A DNA stretch of 64,000 nucleotides, taken from Enoplosus armatus (lineage: Eukaryota; Chordata; Actinopteri; Centrarchiformes; Enoplosidae). The DNA lies in assembly GCF_043641665.1 (NCBI RefSeq), contig NC_092180.1:26263391-26327390 (forward strand), in the 5' to 3' direction. This document shows, in pieces, positions 46,581 through 59,499 of the stretch (position 1 is its first letter; each line of letters starts with the position of its first letter). The position numbers and the translations under genes were made by a program. The notes beneath the pieces were generated by a model. It saw only the letters and a program-made list of their open reading frames with translations, searched no databases and was not told where the DNA came from.

Positions 46581-48444
46581 AAAACTGGGAAAAAGAGAAA
46601 TCTAGTTGCAAATCTGGAAAAGAGAGGTGAATTTGACAGAGAGGGAAGCTAACACTGATGAATGAAACTTCATAGGAGAAAATGTTCATTTTAAGGAGAT
46701 GGGGACTGGCAGAGAAAGGAGACAGATCTTAGTCTAATGGTGTAACAGCTAGACACACACACACACACACACATTGTCTAAAAGCTTTTTTTTTTTTCAT
46801 AGACAGCCTAAAATCTAGAGTCAGGAAATACACTTAAGGGAAATAATGTCGTTGTTGAAATAAGCCCAACACATTTTCTTGCCATAATTGCAACCAGCAA
46901 CGCCAAACACGCGACAGTGTGGTGCAACGTCCCAAAACAAGCCTTATTTACACCAACGAGTCTCCGGAGAGGAGATGAGCCACTGAGATATCATTTGACA
47001 TCCACTGCAGTGCTGGATCCAAAGTCATTATAATTGGAAAGGCAGGAGAAAGTTTGTCAGAGAGCGTACTCATGAGGGAGGTACTCGTGCCCATTGTGTC
47101 AATCTTTTACCATGGTTGACGCCGGTACAAATTTGTCTTTGTATTGAAAGGTTTATTTATACATGAATTATACATTAATTCCCCTTTTCCTAAGTCTGTG
47201 TGACTTTGGAAATTGACAGTGTGCAGCACTTAGTGACATGTCATGCCGTAATTGCTATCCTGGCTATTGTTTATACAGTTTGATCCATTTGGTAGATGTG
47301 TAATTGTATGTTAGACTCCCATTGTTTGGACAGACATTCACCCTTTTCCCCTATAGCTCTAGAGCCATTAAGACAGTTGGCATTAAAAATTATTGTACTT
47401 TCCATTATTGTTTATCAGAGATTAAAGTGATTTTCATTGAAAACTTGTGCACTGCAGAAAAGCTGTAATTTCCACATGAGAACAGCTTGAAGGCCCGAGG
47501 GATCGTCTCAGGAGGGTCTCGAATGACAAATCAACTTGACGTGGCTAACATCTACTCTGATTCGCCCTTCATGACAGACACATTAGACCCTGCCACTTCC
47601 TATGCAATGTCAGCCTCGAATGTGTGACTATGAAAGACATCCAGCAAGCACAGGAGAGAAGAGAACATTGACTTTAATCGGCTCAATTGAGCTGCTGTGA
47701 TTTGGGTGTTGATTAAACCACTGCCAGATGACCTGGGGTTTCTGTTGGGTGACCGGCGCAGCGCTGCAGCTGTTGCTTTTATGCTAAACCCCTCCGTGGA
47801 GACGCGGTTGATTGTGGGATTAGCACACAGGTCTCCTCCCCTGTTCATTGCTTTCACCTCAGCCGTGTTTCATGACTATCCAGACAGCTCCGGACCTCAG
47901 ATCTCTCCTTTCGACATCAGGGAGTAGTCAATGCAACGGGCTAATCGCTAGGAATGTGAGCACTCGTCGATGATGGGGCTGTGCATAGGAGTGTTTCTTT
48001 GTGCAAAATACAGCAAATGTTAAAACATCAAAAGCAATGTAATCTCACAGGGTGTGAACACACCTTCAGTTTGGTACAAACAGGGTGGGAAAGTTTTTTT
48101 TCATTCATGTCCACAGTACAAGTAAACCTGTGCTGATCAACAAAAGTCACATGGACTCTTCATCTTAGCACATTACTTAAAAAAAACAACCCAAAACCCA
48201 GTAACTACACTTTTGGTCAAATTTGAGTTCAGACGAAAATAAGTGGTATAATAAGTACCATTGAAATCCATATCACTGAAATGTGAAAACAGTAAGAAAC
48301 ATTTGCAGCAACTACAAAACAGACTGCAGTAAGTGAACTCTTGGCTCTATATTGTTGCCCAGGCTGCTGTTCTGCCGGCCACCGTTGCACACACTGCACT
48401 CTCTGTCTCGACCAACTCCTGAGGGAGATTTTGCTAAATGCGCC
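46581..48444. other. No gene recognised; candidate conserved element
   Basis: A CA run (46752-46773) and a T run (46786-46798) lie at the left. The stretch 47340-47500 is repeat-free and dense in homeobox-, Sox- and Fox-like words (ATTAAA, CCATTATTG, TTGTTTATC, TAATTT), as in developmental enhancers. Frames 47600-47857 (minus) and 47697-47927 (plus) are antisense shadows of one another. Confidence 0.45.
46752..46773. repeat. CA microsatellite
   Basis: Eleven AC units. Confidence 0.95.
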
Positions 48445-48655
48445 ACTATGTTCACCAGCTAGTCTCTAACTGTGTCTGCCTGTCATTTGGTGCTGAGCAG
48501 GTAGAGTACAGTGGGCTTTTAGAGCTTTTTCGCCAAAAAAAAGCTGCATGCTGTGGCTGCAGGGGAAAACATGGGCCGGACAGCTCAACAATGAGCTGAA
48601 ACTCACCGTAAAGCTCCGTAAAGCAGAGGGGAGCTGAGGTTATCTTGGTAATTCA
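48445..48655 (+). repeat. Family D repeat, copy 2
   Basis: GCGCCACTATGTTCACCAGC, TCATTTGGTGCTGAGCAGGT, GTACAGTGGGCTTTTAGAGC, AAAAAAGCTGCATGCTG, CAACAATGAGCTGAAACTCA and CCGTAAAGCTCCGTAAAGC match copy 1 (8016-8215). This copy keeps more of the 3' part, including the doubled AAAGCTCCGT. Confidence 0.6.
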
Positions 48656-50769
48656 GTTATTCCACTCAACTAAATGACATAGTAGCTGAATCCAATCAAC
48701 TAACTTGCTTAACAGGGTAGCAATAGCTGCTCTTAGCATGTATGAAATTGTAAATTCATTTTATACATTTCAATGTAGATTTTAAGAGTACACGGGCAGA
48801 CAGGCACCCAGCAAACAGAGATACATTTAATGAACTGTCCTAAACAAACTTGTGAAAATGGAGATGAAAGCTGTAGGAACATATTTTGTCGCCGTTATCC
48901 AAAGGCAGACTGCAGTATATGCATTCATTTTTGTTCATTCATTTATTTTTAGCTGTTATGTAGGTTATACAAGCCAGTCTCAAAAGCCTAAAATGAAGGC
49001 ATTACAACCCTCCTACTGTATCTGTAAACAGTTTGCCAGCCAGACAGGAAACCAGTTAAACCCTTATTTTTTTCTCAGCTTCACTGGTTCTGTGGTTGCT
49101 GCTCTCTGCCTTTGTAGTACAGTCTGGTTAACACCTGGAGGCCAAACTTATTTACCATTAAAAAAAAAAACAGTATTCCCTCTCCATTCACGTAAACACA
49201 GACTCCAATTCTGGAGTTGTGTGCACTTCATGCAACCAAAACAAGTTTTACCAACAGATAACCTGGCCTCCCAAGTTTGTGAACAGATAATGAATGACCT
49301 TGTGTAATGCAAATTGGTAACTCCTTTATTAAGCCCAATCTAATTAAGATCTCCCTTCACACATTATTAAGGGAAGTCAATAAACAAATGCGTGGTATAA
49401 GAGATTTGGCATGGGAGCATAGTCATAAACACATCTTTAATTTCACAGTAACACCGCAGTGTTGATTGCCGCCATGCTGCTAGCCATATGTCCTTGAAAA
49501 TAGACGGTAACTGAATCATTGTGCGCTTATTAGTTTTAAATTCCATACATAAAGTCAGTGATGTACAAGCAGTTTCAGCGAAGCTCGTAAAAAGAAATAA
49601 TCCACCAATAAGGCCGCAATGTTGTTCATTACGTACCTCGACACAGGAAAGGTGAGTGCCCCTTAAAAAACAAAACTGCAGACTAGTGTCATAAAAAAAA
49701 TGAAGAGACGCACAGTCGCTCCTCTCTTCACCCCTCCCCCCTCTCCCACTTTAACTTTGGAGGAGGGCCTCCCCCATGATGCCTCCAGATTGCACTCGTA
49801 ACAATGTGACTGGGCCCCGATGCAGGGATCCACATTTTCATATCTGAGGCCAGTGATAGATGAGGCAATCTGAACAAGTTGTGCTGAGAGATACATCAGG
49901 AGGCAGACAGGCCTAGATAAAGGAAAAAGACGACTGGGCCCCCATTGTCACCCGTCCGCCGCTCCATGGATATATAGCAGCTCCCCCAGGACTAATAACT
50001 CACATACATATTCAAAAGGTACAACAGCAGTGTGCCACCCCGGGGACAGATGCTAAAGCAGCTAAACCGAAAAGCCGTCCAGGATTCTGTTGGCTCTGCT
50101 TCCCTCTACCAGCCTCCCAACACTGGACTACAGGCTTAATGACTGCTTCTCCTCAGGCTTATCAAGCTGCTCCGACTGCGTTATGTGGCTGTTTATCCAG
50201 TAATGTTTTTTTTGCTAAACATGCAGTTTTATGAGGAAGTTGACGCTGTCATTAAGTTACATCCTCCTGTGCAATTTTAAATCCTAAATGCCGGTGATGA
50301 ATATGAATAATTTATAGCCCAAAGAGACTGTTGTTTAATGAAGCTATTGGTGATTTGACCTGACAAATGAATCAATGTCTGATCTAATTTATTAAACACA
50401 CTGCAGGGTCAAAACCCTTTCACCCATTTATCTTTGTCAGAAAGTGGAAGTGCTAGGAAAAATGGAAAACTCTTAAGCCCTTTTATGTTGTCTCAGTCGT
50501 GTTGAGGAAGCTTTTGTGAAAATGTAGTCAGCTACAACTTAATTAAGGCACAGTTAGTCCATCACTGAGAGGACAAAATTAAAGAACTTTAAACATGCCT
50601 AGCAAAGCCCAGTTCAATTGGACTGACTTACTCTTCTTCCTCCTGAAAGCCAGTGAGATGTGGGTCAACATTTCCAGAATGCTAAGCATCGCTTTGTGCC
50701 CTCAAACCTCAGCAAGGAGTGTGGTTTAGAATCTGGATTGCTCTTCATCAATACATACTGCAGTATTGT
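48656..50769. other. No gene recognised
   Basis: The longest frame in the window, 48852-49307 (151 codons), lies here. It is Phe/Tyr/Cys-rich in AT-rich DNA and has no domain, so I treat it as chance. A C/T-rich block lies at 49720-49775. The stretch 50250-50450 (GATGAATATGAATAATTTAT, AATGAATCAATG) is repeat-free and resembles conserved non-coding sequence. Confidence 0.45.
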
Positions 50770-50960
50770 GGCAGCCGGACCCCCGCAAGGGTTCACAAGA
50801 TAAAAGTTACGGGTCGCCAGATGAGAGGAACCTGAAGAATCATTTTTTCAGACTTTCCTGTAATCTTATCTTTGCCATTTTTTCCCCCAGTGAATTACTG
50901 GATCATTTTACCTTTTCAGTTCTCTAAAACTAAAATAAGGTAAAACATCGCTTTTTGGTT
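50770..50960. repeat. Probable interspersed repeat (family K)
   Basis: GCAGCCGGACCCCCGCAAGG, GTTCACAAGATAAAAGTTAC and GGGTCGCCAGATGA resemble a fish repeat built on GGGTCGC-AGATGA and GACCCCCGCA. It is followed by a T-rich part. One copy, uncertain ends. Confidence 0.35.
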
Positions 50961-53900
50961 ACACTGATTGTGTGTTTGCAAGTGGATATTGCTTGGTTTT
51001 AAGGGGAAAAGGAGAGTTTAAGGGGGGACCACTTCTGTCATAGATTCTGTGCAATGCATTGATGTAGCATTTCTCTACAACTGTGTGCCAATCAAGCCTC
51101 CAAGAACAGTGTGGCTGTTTTGGCTACAGTGGCCAAAGTTGGAACTGCAGGTTCTGTGGCATTTTGGGACCGAGAAGGATATGTTTTGTAAGAGCTGACT
51201 GTAAAACTATAACGGAAATCCTGAGCATCAGACATTCACATTCATTAAAGCGTTTAACTTTGAATTCATCACAGTAGTTAACCAACACCATCCATATCAA
51301 GCTATTATTGTCAGCCTTTCTCAACCAGAGACACACTGATGCTAATGCATTATGTATACCTGAGTAGGAAACATGAGACGGAAGCTTAATGTTTGTGCCT
51401 CCACATTAGATTGTAAACGATCTTCGGCTCCTGCAGCTTAATTTGCTTGTGCCTCTTATTTCTCTTTCCCCTACTGGCTCGATACCTTTCCTGTACAGTT
51501 GGATATAGTGAAGAGTTGTGGAAAAACAAGCCAATAATAGCACATAGTCATAATAATATATAAAGTCATAATAGGTATACAGTAAAATGTATAAGGAAGC
51601 CAATTACTCATTTCCAGAGGGACCCACTGCAATGTCGGACAGAATAAATCAGGACAATTTGTCATGCATTATTGCCTCCGGTTCACAGTATGCCTCATGT
51701 GCATGTGCATTTCAACAATGGGGTGTAAGTCATTACAGCGCATTCCGTGTTCTCAACCAGCAGGCTTGGTTGTTTAAGAGTCACTAATTACTCTGAAGCT
51801 ACAGTAGTTCATGAACAAACCTTTGAAATTTCCAGTTCGACGTCTTAAACAATATGTCTGCAGGAGCACTGCTCCACAACAATTTATCGTGGGCAATGCA
51901 AAGGACAGAAACAGCCAAAAAGTTAACTTTCAAACACAAGTGCTCATTTGGAAAAAAAAAGTCAGTTTCTCCAGACTTCCAGACTAGCTTAAAAAAACGG
52001 AGCTGGGACCTACAGTACATTTCTTGGTGCATAAAGAATTCTTAGTTAACTAATTTTAGCAAGTTCACTGATAAATTCTTTAAACCCGCTCTTAAGTTTG
52101 CAATGTGCTGTGGGAGACTCCCAAGAGCACTGGCACATGCAATAGCGCGGCAGGCTTTTCAAATCAATACGCACTTTAAACTGCATTACCATGCAATGAT
52201 AATGTAACTTTGACAAAAAATGATGTTGACTGATGGATGGCCTGTGTTAAGCAAGTCTGCGAGATGATGTTCATACGGTACTGAACAAGGACATGCCCAA
52301 ACAGTTTGAGCCCACCATCCATGAGGCCCCGCACTCCTTTTCCAGGGACCACATGTATAAACAGTACGTATGCAAAACAAAGAGAATATTGCAGATTTTA
52401 GATACAAGCTGGCATACTTTTGGCATACCCTGCGCTGTTAGATCAAGAGGCGAAAGACGATGGAGAAACGAGTAAAGATTTATTTGAGTAAACACGCCAT
52501 TGTCTGCGTTTTTGCCGGCTGAGGTACAAATGCACACCTCTGCCCGATGATGTGGCTCTGCTAGCTTCTACAGCACAAGCTGCTGGTCTGCCCGGAATCA
52601 CATTTGATTGGATACATTTATGTATATGCCCCTGAGTTCAGGGTGAGCCATCAAAAATGTTTTAACACTTTATAGGAGATAAAAAAAATAGAAAGACTCA
52701 TATATTAATTTTGTCTGCCTTTACATATTCATATAGGAGTACATGACATCACCCCTTTTTTTTTCCAAATGAGCTCTACACACTTGAACACCAATGAGAA
52801 GATTTTCAAATGTAGATGTATTTATATATTTATATGACCGTCACTAAACGTCAGTGGGCTTTCACGACAGGCCCGACGGAGACTGAAAGACTATGGTATA
52901 CTTTTTAAAATGAATGAGTATTTTAAAGCATGTCGAGACAAGTCACAAACGAAGGGAAAACCCTGAATCAGCGAGTGGAGACGCCGCCTCTGTGCAGAGC
53001 ACGAGAGGTCACCGAGTGGTTTGACGAGTATGAAAGAGTTCTTGCTTTCTCAGTGTTGTTGTTTTTATTTTTTTTTTGCGGTACTCTTGCGCTGTGATTC
53101 AAACGCGCCTTTCTTAAAGTAACCTCGGTCTTGTTGCGCGAGCACAAGAAATGTTCTTCCTTTTTTGCTGTTTCTTTCAAACTCTTCTTTTAGTGAGAGG
53201 TCATCCTTGAGTAGTGGCAATGTATGGAAATACGCTCCCTGACCTGTCAGAGTGTTCAGTTTGAATGTTGTTAATTGGCACCTTTGAGCACAGTCATTTC
53301 CGTTAAAATAAACTGCGTGTCGGAGTATCGATGTGGCCAGTGAATGCCTCCAGACTTGCTGCCTTGACAGACAAGCACTGACAGCAAAGAAAAATCCATC
53401 AAATTAGAAAATGAAAAAGCCATCCAACTTAAACTCTTTGGTTCTTCCCCACTACCTTTTATAGTAATTACAAAATATACAATAGAGTTGCAGCCATCAC
53501 ACTATTTCTCTGCCAGTGCCATCGTGGAATGATATTCCAATTTTATGCTCCAGTACCCTGAAAGACAGCAACAAATAAAAAGAGAGCGTATGATCTTCTC
53601 TATATGATTATGATATTGTTTTGAGTGGACAGTTAAATCACTGCGAGAGAAAATAACAGGAATAATTACATTATATTTAAAAAGACTCATTCTAAGCATG
53701 TTGCGTGATAATAGCATAATTATGATGTCAGAAAAGCACATTTGCAATGATAACACTTAATGCACCACAAATGCATTAAAAGAAGAGATGTGGTGTCTAT
53801 TTAGCGTTTGGGATTTTCATGCATTTGCAATGATGAGCTTAAATATAAAATATGTATTTTATAAAATAATATCAGACAGCTGCCCTGCAAAAGACCCCCG

Positions 53901-54536
53901 TTATTTGACTGTGATGTTATCTAGAGCTCCAGTTTTACTGGCTTACTTCTGTAAAACACATCTTTATAGTTTTCTCTATCAAAGTTAAAATTCCTCTCTT
54001 AGGAACTAATAAAGTTATTGATGTCAAACTGGCCACGTAACTCTTCAAAGTATTGGAAAATTCTTTATTACTTTTAAAACCCATCAAGGCTTTCTTTTTT
54101 TTCTTTGATTGGACACCTGTGGTATAAAATTTACCTCGAGTGTCTAAGTTTGCTGTTGCTGATCTCCCGTGTCTGTCCTTGTGTAATTTGATTTTACTGA
54201 GCTCAGCCAGACACCACCAAATCTGGCTAGTTAAGCAACCCCCTGACTCAGAGCGTTGCTGTGGTGGGTGGCTTCTGGATTGGAAAAAGAACTCTGAAGA
54301 ACAAGATCAAGTTTTTAGCTAGCTTGTTTACCAACTGTACTTTTTCATGTTACAAGACCGCTGACCGTGACCATTCACTGTACCTCATATGATTACATGT
54401 GACACATGAACATATTGATACGAATTTGCTACATTTGTTCGGAGCACTGACCTCAACAACTTACCCAGACCATATCTGGGTAGAGTTACACAGCTACCAG
54501 AGAGCGCTGTACCTTGTTACTTGTTTGTATACACAC
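50961..54536. other. No gene recognised (3.6 kb)
   Basis: Overlapping short frames at 51083-51336, 51406-51665, 51799-52045 and 52186-52537 occur on both strands without domains. T-rich (53067-53078) and A-rich (51952-51961) tracts are present. No mobile-element motif was identified. Confidence 0.5.
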
Positions 54537-55091
54537 AAAGGAATATTTCGTCATTTTGTGGAATGCGCTCATTCGCTTTCTTGCCGAGAGTTCGATGAGA
54601 ATGTTGTATGGAAGATATGAAGCTACAGCCAAGCGCAGATTAGCTCAACATATAGACTGGAAATGGGAAAACAGCTAGCCTGGCTATGTGCAATGATAAA
54701 GAAATCTGCCAACCAAGCACCACTGAAGCTCTTGTTTGTAGCTTGAAGTCGCTAGGCCACCAAGTCCAACAGAGTCACTGCACCAACAAGTCACTGCACC
54801 TAGCCAAGAAATAGTCCAGCACATAACTCCCTGTAAAAGTAGAAAGAGTAACATTTACACTTTGGTTTTCTGTGGATTGAGCAAAATAGATATAACATGT
54901 TAATTAGTGAGCTTGAGGGGTGCTGGTTTTGTCTTTTGTTTCCAGTCTTTATGCTAGGATAAGCTAACCGGCTGCTGGCTGTAGCTTCATATTCAACAGA
55001 CACAGGTACAAGAGAGGTATGGATCTCTTCATATAACTTGGGCAAGAAAGCGATTAAACATATTTCCCGAAATGTCAAACTGCTCCTTTAA
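54537..55091. mobile_element. Family B fold-back MITE, longest copy
   Basis: Left arm (54537-54735): AAAGGAATATTTCGTCATTT, TCATTCGCTTTCTTGCCGAG, GAAGCTACAGCCAAGCGCAG, GACTGGAAATGGGAAAACAG, CTAGCCTGGCT. Right arm (54755-55091), reading in reverse: TAAAGGAGCAGTTTGACATT, TCGGGAAATATGTTTAATCG, CTTTCTTGCCCAAGTT, GAAGCTACAGCCAGCAGCCG, GTTAGCTTATCCTAGCATAA, AGACTGGAAACAAAAG. The arms can pair for nearly 200 bases. The right arm lacks the CTAGCCTGGCT segment (about 40 bases deleted). No coding capacity. The transposase that moved it is not in this window. Confidence 0.75.
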
Positions 55092-57764
55092 GCCTCTGAG
55101 CTTGTCACCTCCCATTAATTGTCAAGGTACTGGTGAATCCCTCACAAGTGTGACAGGATTAGATGTGGTGAGGGACGGTCAGACAGCACAGACTGTCTGC
55201 AAACAAAATGATGGACCCTGTCCATATCTTTGCAAGGGCCCTCACATGCTGACCATTCTGCAGTTTCAACTAAAGTTAAAAGTGTCACCAAGTGGACAAA
55301 TTATTGCTGACCCTTATTATTGCCATGAAGCAGACAGATGAGGTGAACCTGCTAAAAGTCATCTCCTTTACTGATTCCCCTTATTAAATTCTATTTCAGT
55401 CACAAAGGATGTAGATGGAGAGCAGCAGCAGACAGTTGCAGAAGGATCTTTAAGCCCTGAGACAAATCCGATGTGAAGGGTGCAAAAGGGTCTTCAGTTG
55501 AGGATATAGAGTTGCAGCTGTCTTTCCAGATCGGTTTGTGCATTCACTGTGCATTGGAATCATTTTATTGTCTGTAATATATTCAAAGTATTCCACTTAC
55601 ATATTCCGAAACTTCCATTTACATAAAGATTTAGTTGGGCAATATTTAAATTTTTCCCATGCAACAAAAGGACATTTTACAGTTAGATTCTTTTTCTTTT
55701 CTTTTTTTTGACTCAAACCATTTTGACATTGCTCTCATCAGAATTGTTTCCAGACAAAGCAGGCATCTGTTTCCAGCAAAATATGCTGTTTGTACTTGCT
55801 GTATGTTACCCACCCAATGCCAAACAACAGACAAGGTTTGCATTTAGCAGTGAAAGAGCTTGATATTTCCCTCAGGAGTTAGTGAAGACCAAAAACAGAG
55901 CTGCAAGGAGAGTGAATGTTGGACTGGGTGGCCACACTATTGTGTTCCCTGCTTACTTCCACTGCTCCCAAGTGGCCAAAAAAAAAAATCACCTTTTAGT
56001 CTTCTATCTTTAACCTTATTTGCCATATCTACAATCTTTCCCTAACCTTTCAAATAGATAAATGAAATCATCATCATCCTCGTGTCCTTGTGCCTTCTTG
56101 CTCGCCGCTTTGAAGAGCTTCTAATTGTGCTCTGCATGACTGCTTAAAAACCAGCTTCCACTTGTTCTATTATTGAAACCAAATTTTGCAGTTCCAGTGA
56201 CATGGCGTCTTACATTTATAAAACATCAATGCTCCAGGTTGTGTCGAGATTAGATTAAAAATGTATACAAATTCAGAGCAAATATTCCATTAACACAGAA
56301 GAAGTATTCCTGCAAGACTCTAATTAAATACAAATTCAAATGTGTTTATTTTCTCTCTTGCGTTTATAGCAGGGAAGCGTCCTGGAGCACAGCTCAGGTT
56401 TAAATGAGGGGGAAAAAAGGCACGGGGAGGAAACCGCACAGGGGGAAAAGTGTGAACCTTTAGCTCTGGTTGCAGCCCAGTCTGAGAAGCTGCCAATGTG
56501 AAAAGGCCTGGCTGTGAATTCCCCACTGAGATGGGCTTGGTCCAGAGGGAATGCCAGCCAATCTCCAGCCTGCTCCCCTACCTGGGAACAGCTGCAGCCT
56601 CCATCTGCCAGCTCTTCATGGTGGCTACCTGAGGGAAGCGCGCTCCACCCCTCCATTTCAGGAGAGAGGCTCCCTTGTTATGACAGAGAGGAATTTCAGG
56701 GTTTGATGAAATCAGTAGGAGTCCTTCCCTGGTTGTCTGTAAATATGTGTGCATGTCTTTTCTGGTGAAGTGCACACCGACACAGGAAAAAAAAAAAACA
56801 CAACAGACAGCGCCTGATCTTAATCAGGGTAAGGTCATAATTGGAGTGAGCAGAGAGCTCCGATTTCCAGCCAAATCTTTCCAGTTAATGGGGCATGTGA
56901 ACACCTTAGTCAGATTTCTTGAGGCCCTTTCAAACAGCTTGTGTTGGTCAACAGATGCAGTAAACCGGATGCCATGTTTACGAAGCAAACACCATGGTGC
57001 AGTACAGAGGAGAGGCAAGTGGTGGACAGATTACTCACTGAATCCAAGCGAGTGTTTGTTTGAACGATATAGTGAAAATATTGCTGTAGGCCTATTCCTC
57101 CCACTAAGTAAGATAATGTGTGCCGAGTTGAATTAATGCAAACTTTAGCTCTTGTTGTTTGTGTTGATATAAGCCTGCTCAGCTATGCTATTCTTACTGT
57201 ACCATCATAGACCACCAGCCTTCGGATGACTGTAAGAATATGCTCTTGAGCTGTTAGTTTTCTTCAATTCCATGATCTGTCTGAAAAACTACAACTTTTT
57301 TTAATTAATACCAAATAAATCAGCTATCCAGTGCTGTCTGTAACCTAATATCTAGTGTCCTTGCCAATCATCTTGAAGACTTTTCATGACAATGTTCCAA
57401 ATGTTGCAATATTCTGATTACACAAAATCTGCTCATTCATTGTATGTCATTAATTTGATCATTATTTTTAACTCTTGTAAATACAGGCTCTGTGATGCTA
57501 CGGTTTGGTTACACCACAAATGAGGGCTCAGTGCAGGTCAGAGCAAACCATTAATACAAGTACATTAAAAATACAGACAAATGTCAGGCGGAATTCTAAA
57601 TTCTTCAAGTCTATTGCAAGTTTGTCACTTTGATTACGTGAGATATTCATGTGTGGAATAATTATGTGTACTTGAAATGGTGCTTGTCAATTCAGTTTTT
57701 TTTTTTAAATAGACACTTCCAATAAAGACTTACCATGGCCCTGGGGATGTCAGTGCCAGTCTGG
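55092..57764. other. No gene recognised
   Basis: A GC-richer segment at 56380-56660 is crossed by several antisense frames (106 codons at 56336-56656 minus, 84 at 56514-56768 plus) with no recognisable domain. An A run lies at 56789-56800, and a T run at 57697-57706. Confidence 0.45.
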
Positions 57765-58066
57765 CTGTAAGTCAGTCAATCCGCCAATTGGGTCCAGACT
57801 GAAATATCACAACAACTATTGGATACATTCATGTTGCCCAGAGGATGAATCCTATTGACTTTGGTCATCCGCTGACTTTTCCTCTTGCGTCCACCATGAG
57901 GTCAATATTTTCACTTACCAGGTGGATTGCCACAAAATGTTGTGAATACCTGCAAAACTGATGTCATTCTTTGTATTTAGTGCTAGTTAGCAAATGCTAG
58001 CATGCTAACATGCTAAACTAAGATGGTAAATATGCCTGCTAAACATCAGCATGCTAGCATTGTGAT
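57765..58066 (+). repeat. Family A repeat, copy 6
   Basis: Has GTCCAGACTGAAATATCACA, ACAACTATTGGATACATTCA, CCCAGAGGATGAATCCTATT, GACTTTGGTCATCCGCTGAC, CACCATGAGGTCAATATTTT, TTAGTGCTAGTTAGCAAATG, CTAGCATGCTAACATGCTAA and AACATCAGCATGCTAGCATT. This is the cleanest copy in the window, with a short internal deletion, and it runs into a GT microsatellite. Confidence 0.7.
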
Positions 58067-58086
58067 TGTGTGTGTGTGTGTGTGTG
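58067..58086. repeat. GT microsatellite
   Basis: Ten GT units at the truncated 3' end of a family A copy. It probably grew from the family's TTGTGATTGTGAGCATG stretch. Confidence 0.9.
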
Positions 58087-58149
58087 CCTCACGGTACAAA
58101 AACACAACTTTAAAACTTTATTCACTCATTTTGGTGAAACTGGATCACA

Positions 58150-58295
58150 TTACCATATAACCACCTCTGAATGTGGTCTGAGCTATCGGATCAATGCGTT
58201 TTGGTTGCATTCACACCTGGTATTAGAGCTGTCCACGATCTGTGATCAGATCACCCAGGACGGATTTTAATACCGGGTGTGAACAGGGCCTTTGT
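58150..58295. repeat. Family J hairpin repeat
   Basis: CACACCTGGTATTAGAGCTG, TCC on the left is mirrored by GGACGGATTTTAATACCGGG, TGTG on the right, with GATCTGTGATCAGATCACCC between. I know this form (G-TTCACACC-GGTATTA ... GATC-GATCAC) as a common small palindromic repeat in fish. One copy, non-coding. Confidence 0.5.
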
Positions 58296-58639
58296 CTTAG
58301 TCAAAACAATCAAAGCTTCAAGAAAAAAGGCTGAAAGATCAGTTTCTTTATGCAAGGGTGAATGTTCTTAGATTAATTACAAGGATAGACACATTGATCA
58401 TCACACATTGATGTGGCATGTAATCAGGTATGAGAAAAGACGGACAGCGCAAGGTCAAGGACAACACCAGGTTTTCAAAGGCGCTGATAGGTATTGGACA
58501 AGATTGGACAAGACCAGCATGACAAGAGTTGATGACATAGACATCCTTCCCACTAGTTTACAAAACTGCCATAGTACATTTGCACATACCCACTCAGACA
58601 CACAAACACACGCTGAACAAAAACTTTTGTTTGTACTGA

Positions 58640-58766
58640 CAGTCCATTTTCGACGCAAAGTTTGGAAAAACCCCAAATATCCGTCATCCGATGGTCAGCG
58701 GATTCAATGCAAGGGGGCACGAGTCCGATACTGTCCGTCATTCATCCTCCATCGAATCAACTAAGG
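58640..58766 (+). repeat. Family I repeat, left copy of inverted pair
   Basis: GTCCATTTTCGACGCAAAGT, TTGGAAAAACCCCAAATAT, GGGGGCACGAGTCCGATACT and GTCCGTCATTCATCCTCCAT, CGAAT match, in reverse, 59500-59605 on the right. This copy has an extra CGTCATCCGATGGTCAGCGG segment (58682-58701) absent from the other. Confidence 0.65.
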
Positions 58767-59499
58767 TTGAGATCATAAGGTGATTCTAAATATCCCCTGT
58801 GTCTGAAGTGTCATATTGTTTTGTTGTCTTTTTCTCTCTGAATATCAATTGCCTTCTCCACGGAAGACAAAGAAAACTCAACTCATGTCTTTGACTAGAT
58901 TGCCATTCATCAGGGGTTGTGGTGACATTACTTACCTAAATGAGTCGCTGCTAATTGCAATGAATTACCCCTGTGTTTGATACATTAGTGCAGCCTCGGT
59001 GCACACAGACGGTTCTGCATTCTGTTATGCTGACCACCCCTGAGGGATTGAAGAACAAAGTTAAGTGTGTTTTTATTGCACTGGTGTAACATTCACATTT
59101 GACAATTAGTGTCTGAGGCACACATACACATGTACAGAAGATTGTTCTACTTTTTGTGATGGAATTGTATTAATTACATAATTCCTCTGTTATTTTAGTT
59201 GTGTTTCTTCATTTAAAAGCCCTCATCCAGAACTGATACTATGTTTTACACACTGAAATCCAAACATTTCAGTCACTGAGACGTTTGTCAAATTTGTCAG
59301 GCAATGCTGTCTCCAGTTTTATTCTGGAGTTCACAGACATCCGACCTTGTTTCTTGCTCTGATTAAGAGAGGGTCATTTTGATTAAAGTCAATATACAAC
59401 TCGTGACCTCAGCAGCATGGCGTTGTGCTGCCACTGAAGGCTGAAAGCTGTACTGCAACAGTGCTGATTAACTCCATGTGTGCAACTTCGCGCATAACA
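58767..59499. other. Spacer of the inverted pair; candidate conserved element
   Basis: The 730-bp spacer has no ORF of interest. The segment 58900-59000 (AATGAGTCGCTGCTAATTGC, AATGAATTACCCC) is repeat-free and enhancer-like in word content. From 59389 the flank of the right family I copy begins. Confidence 0.4.

Noticed and set aside
48852..49307. Longest ORF in the window (151 codons)
   Set aside because: No domain, no signal peptide, aromatic- and Cys-rich codons of AT-rich DNA, and no supporting splice or repeat context.
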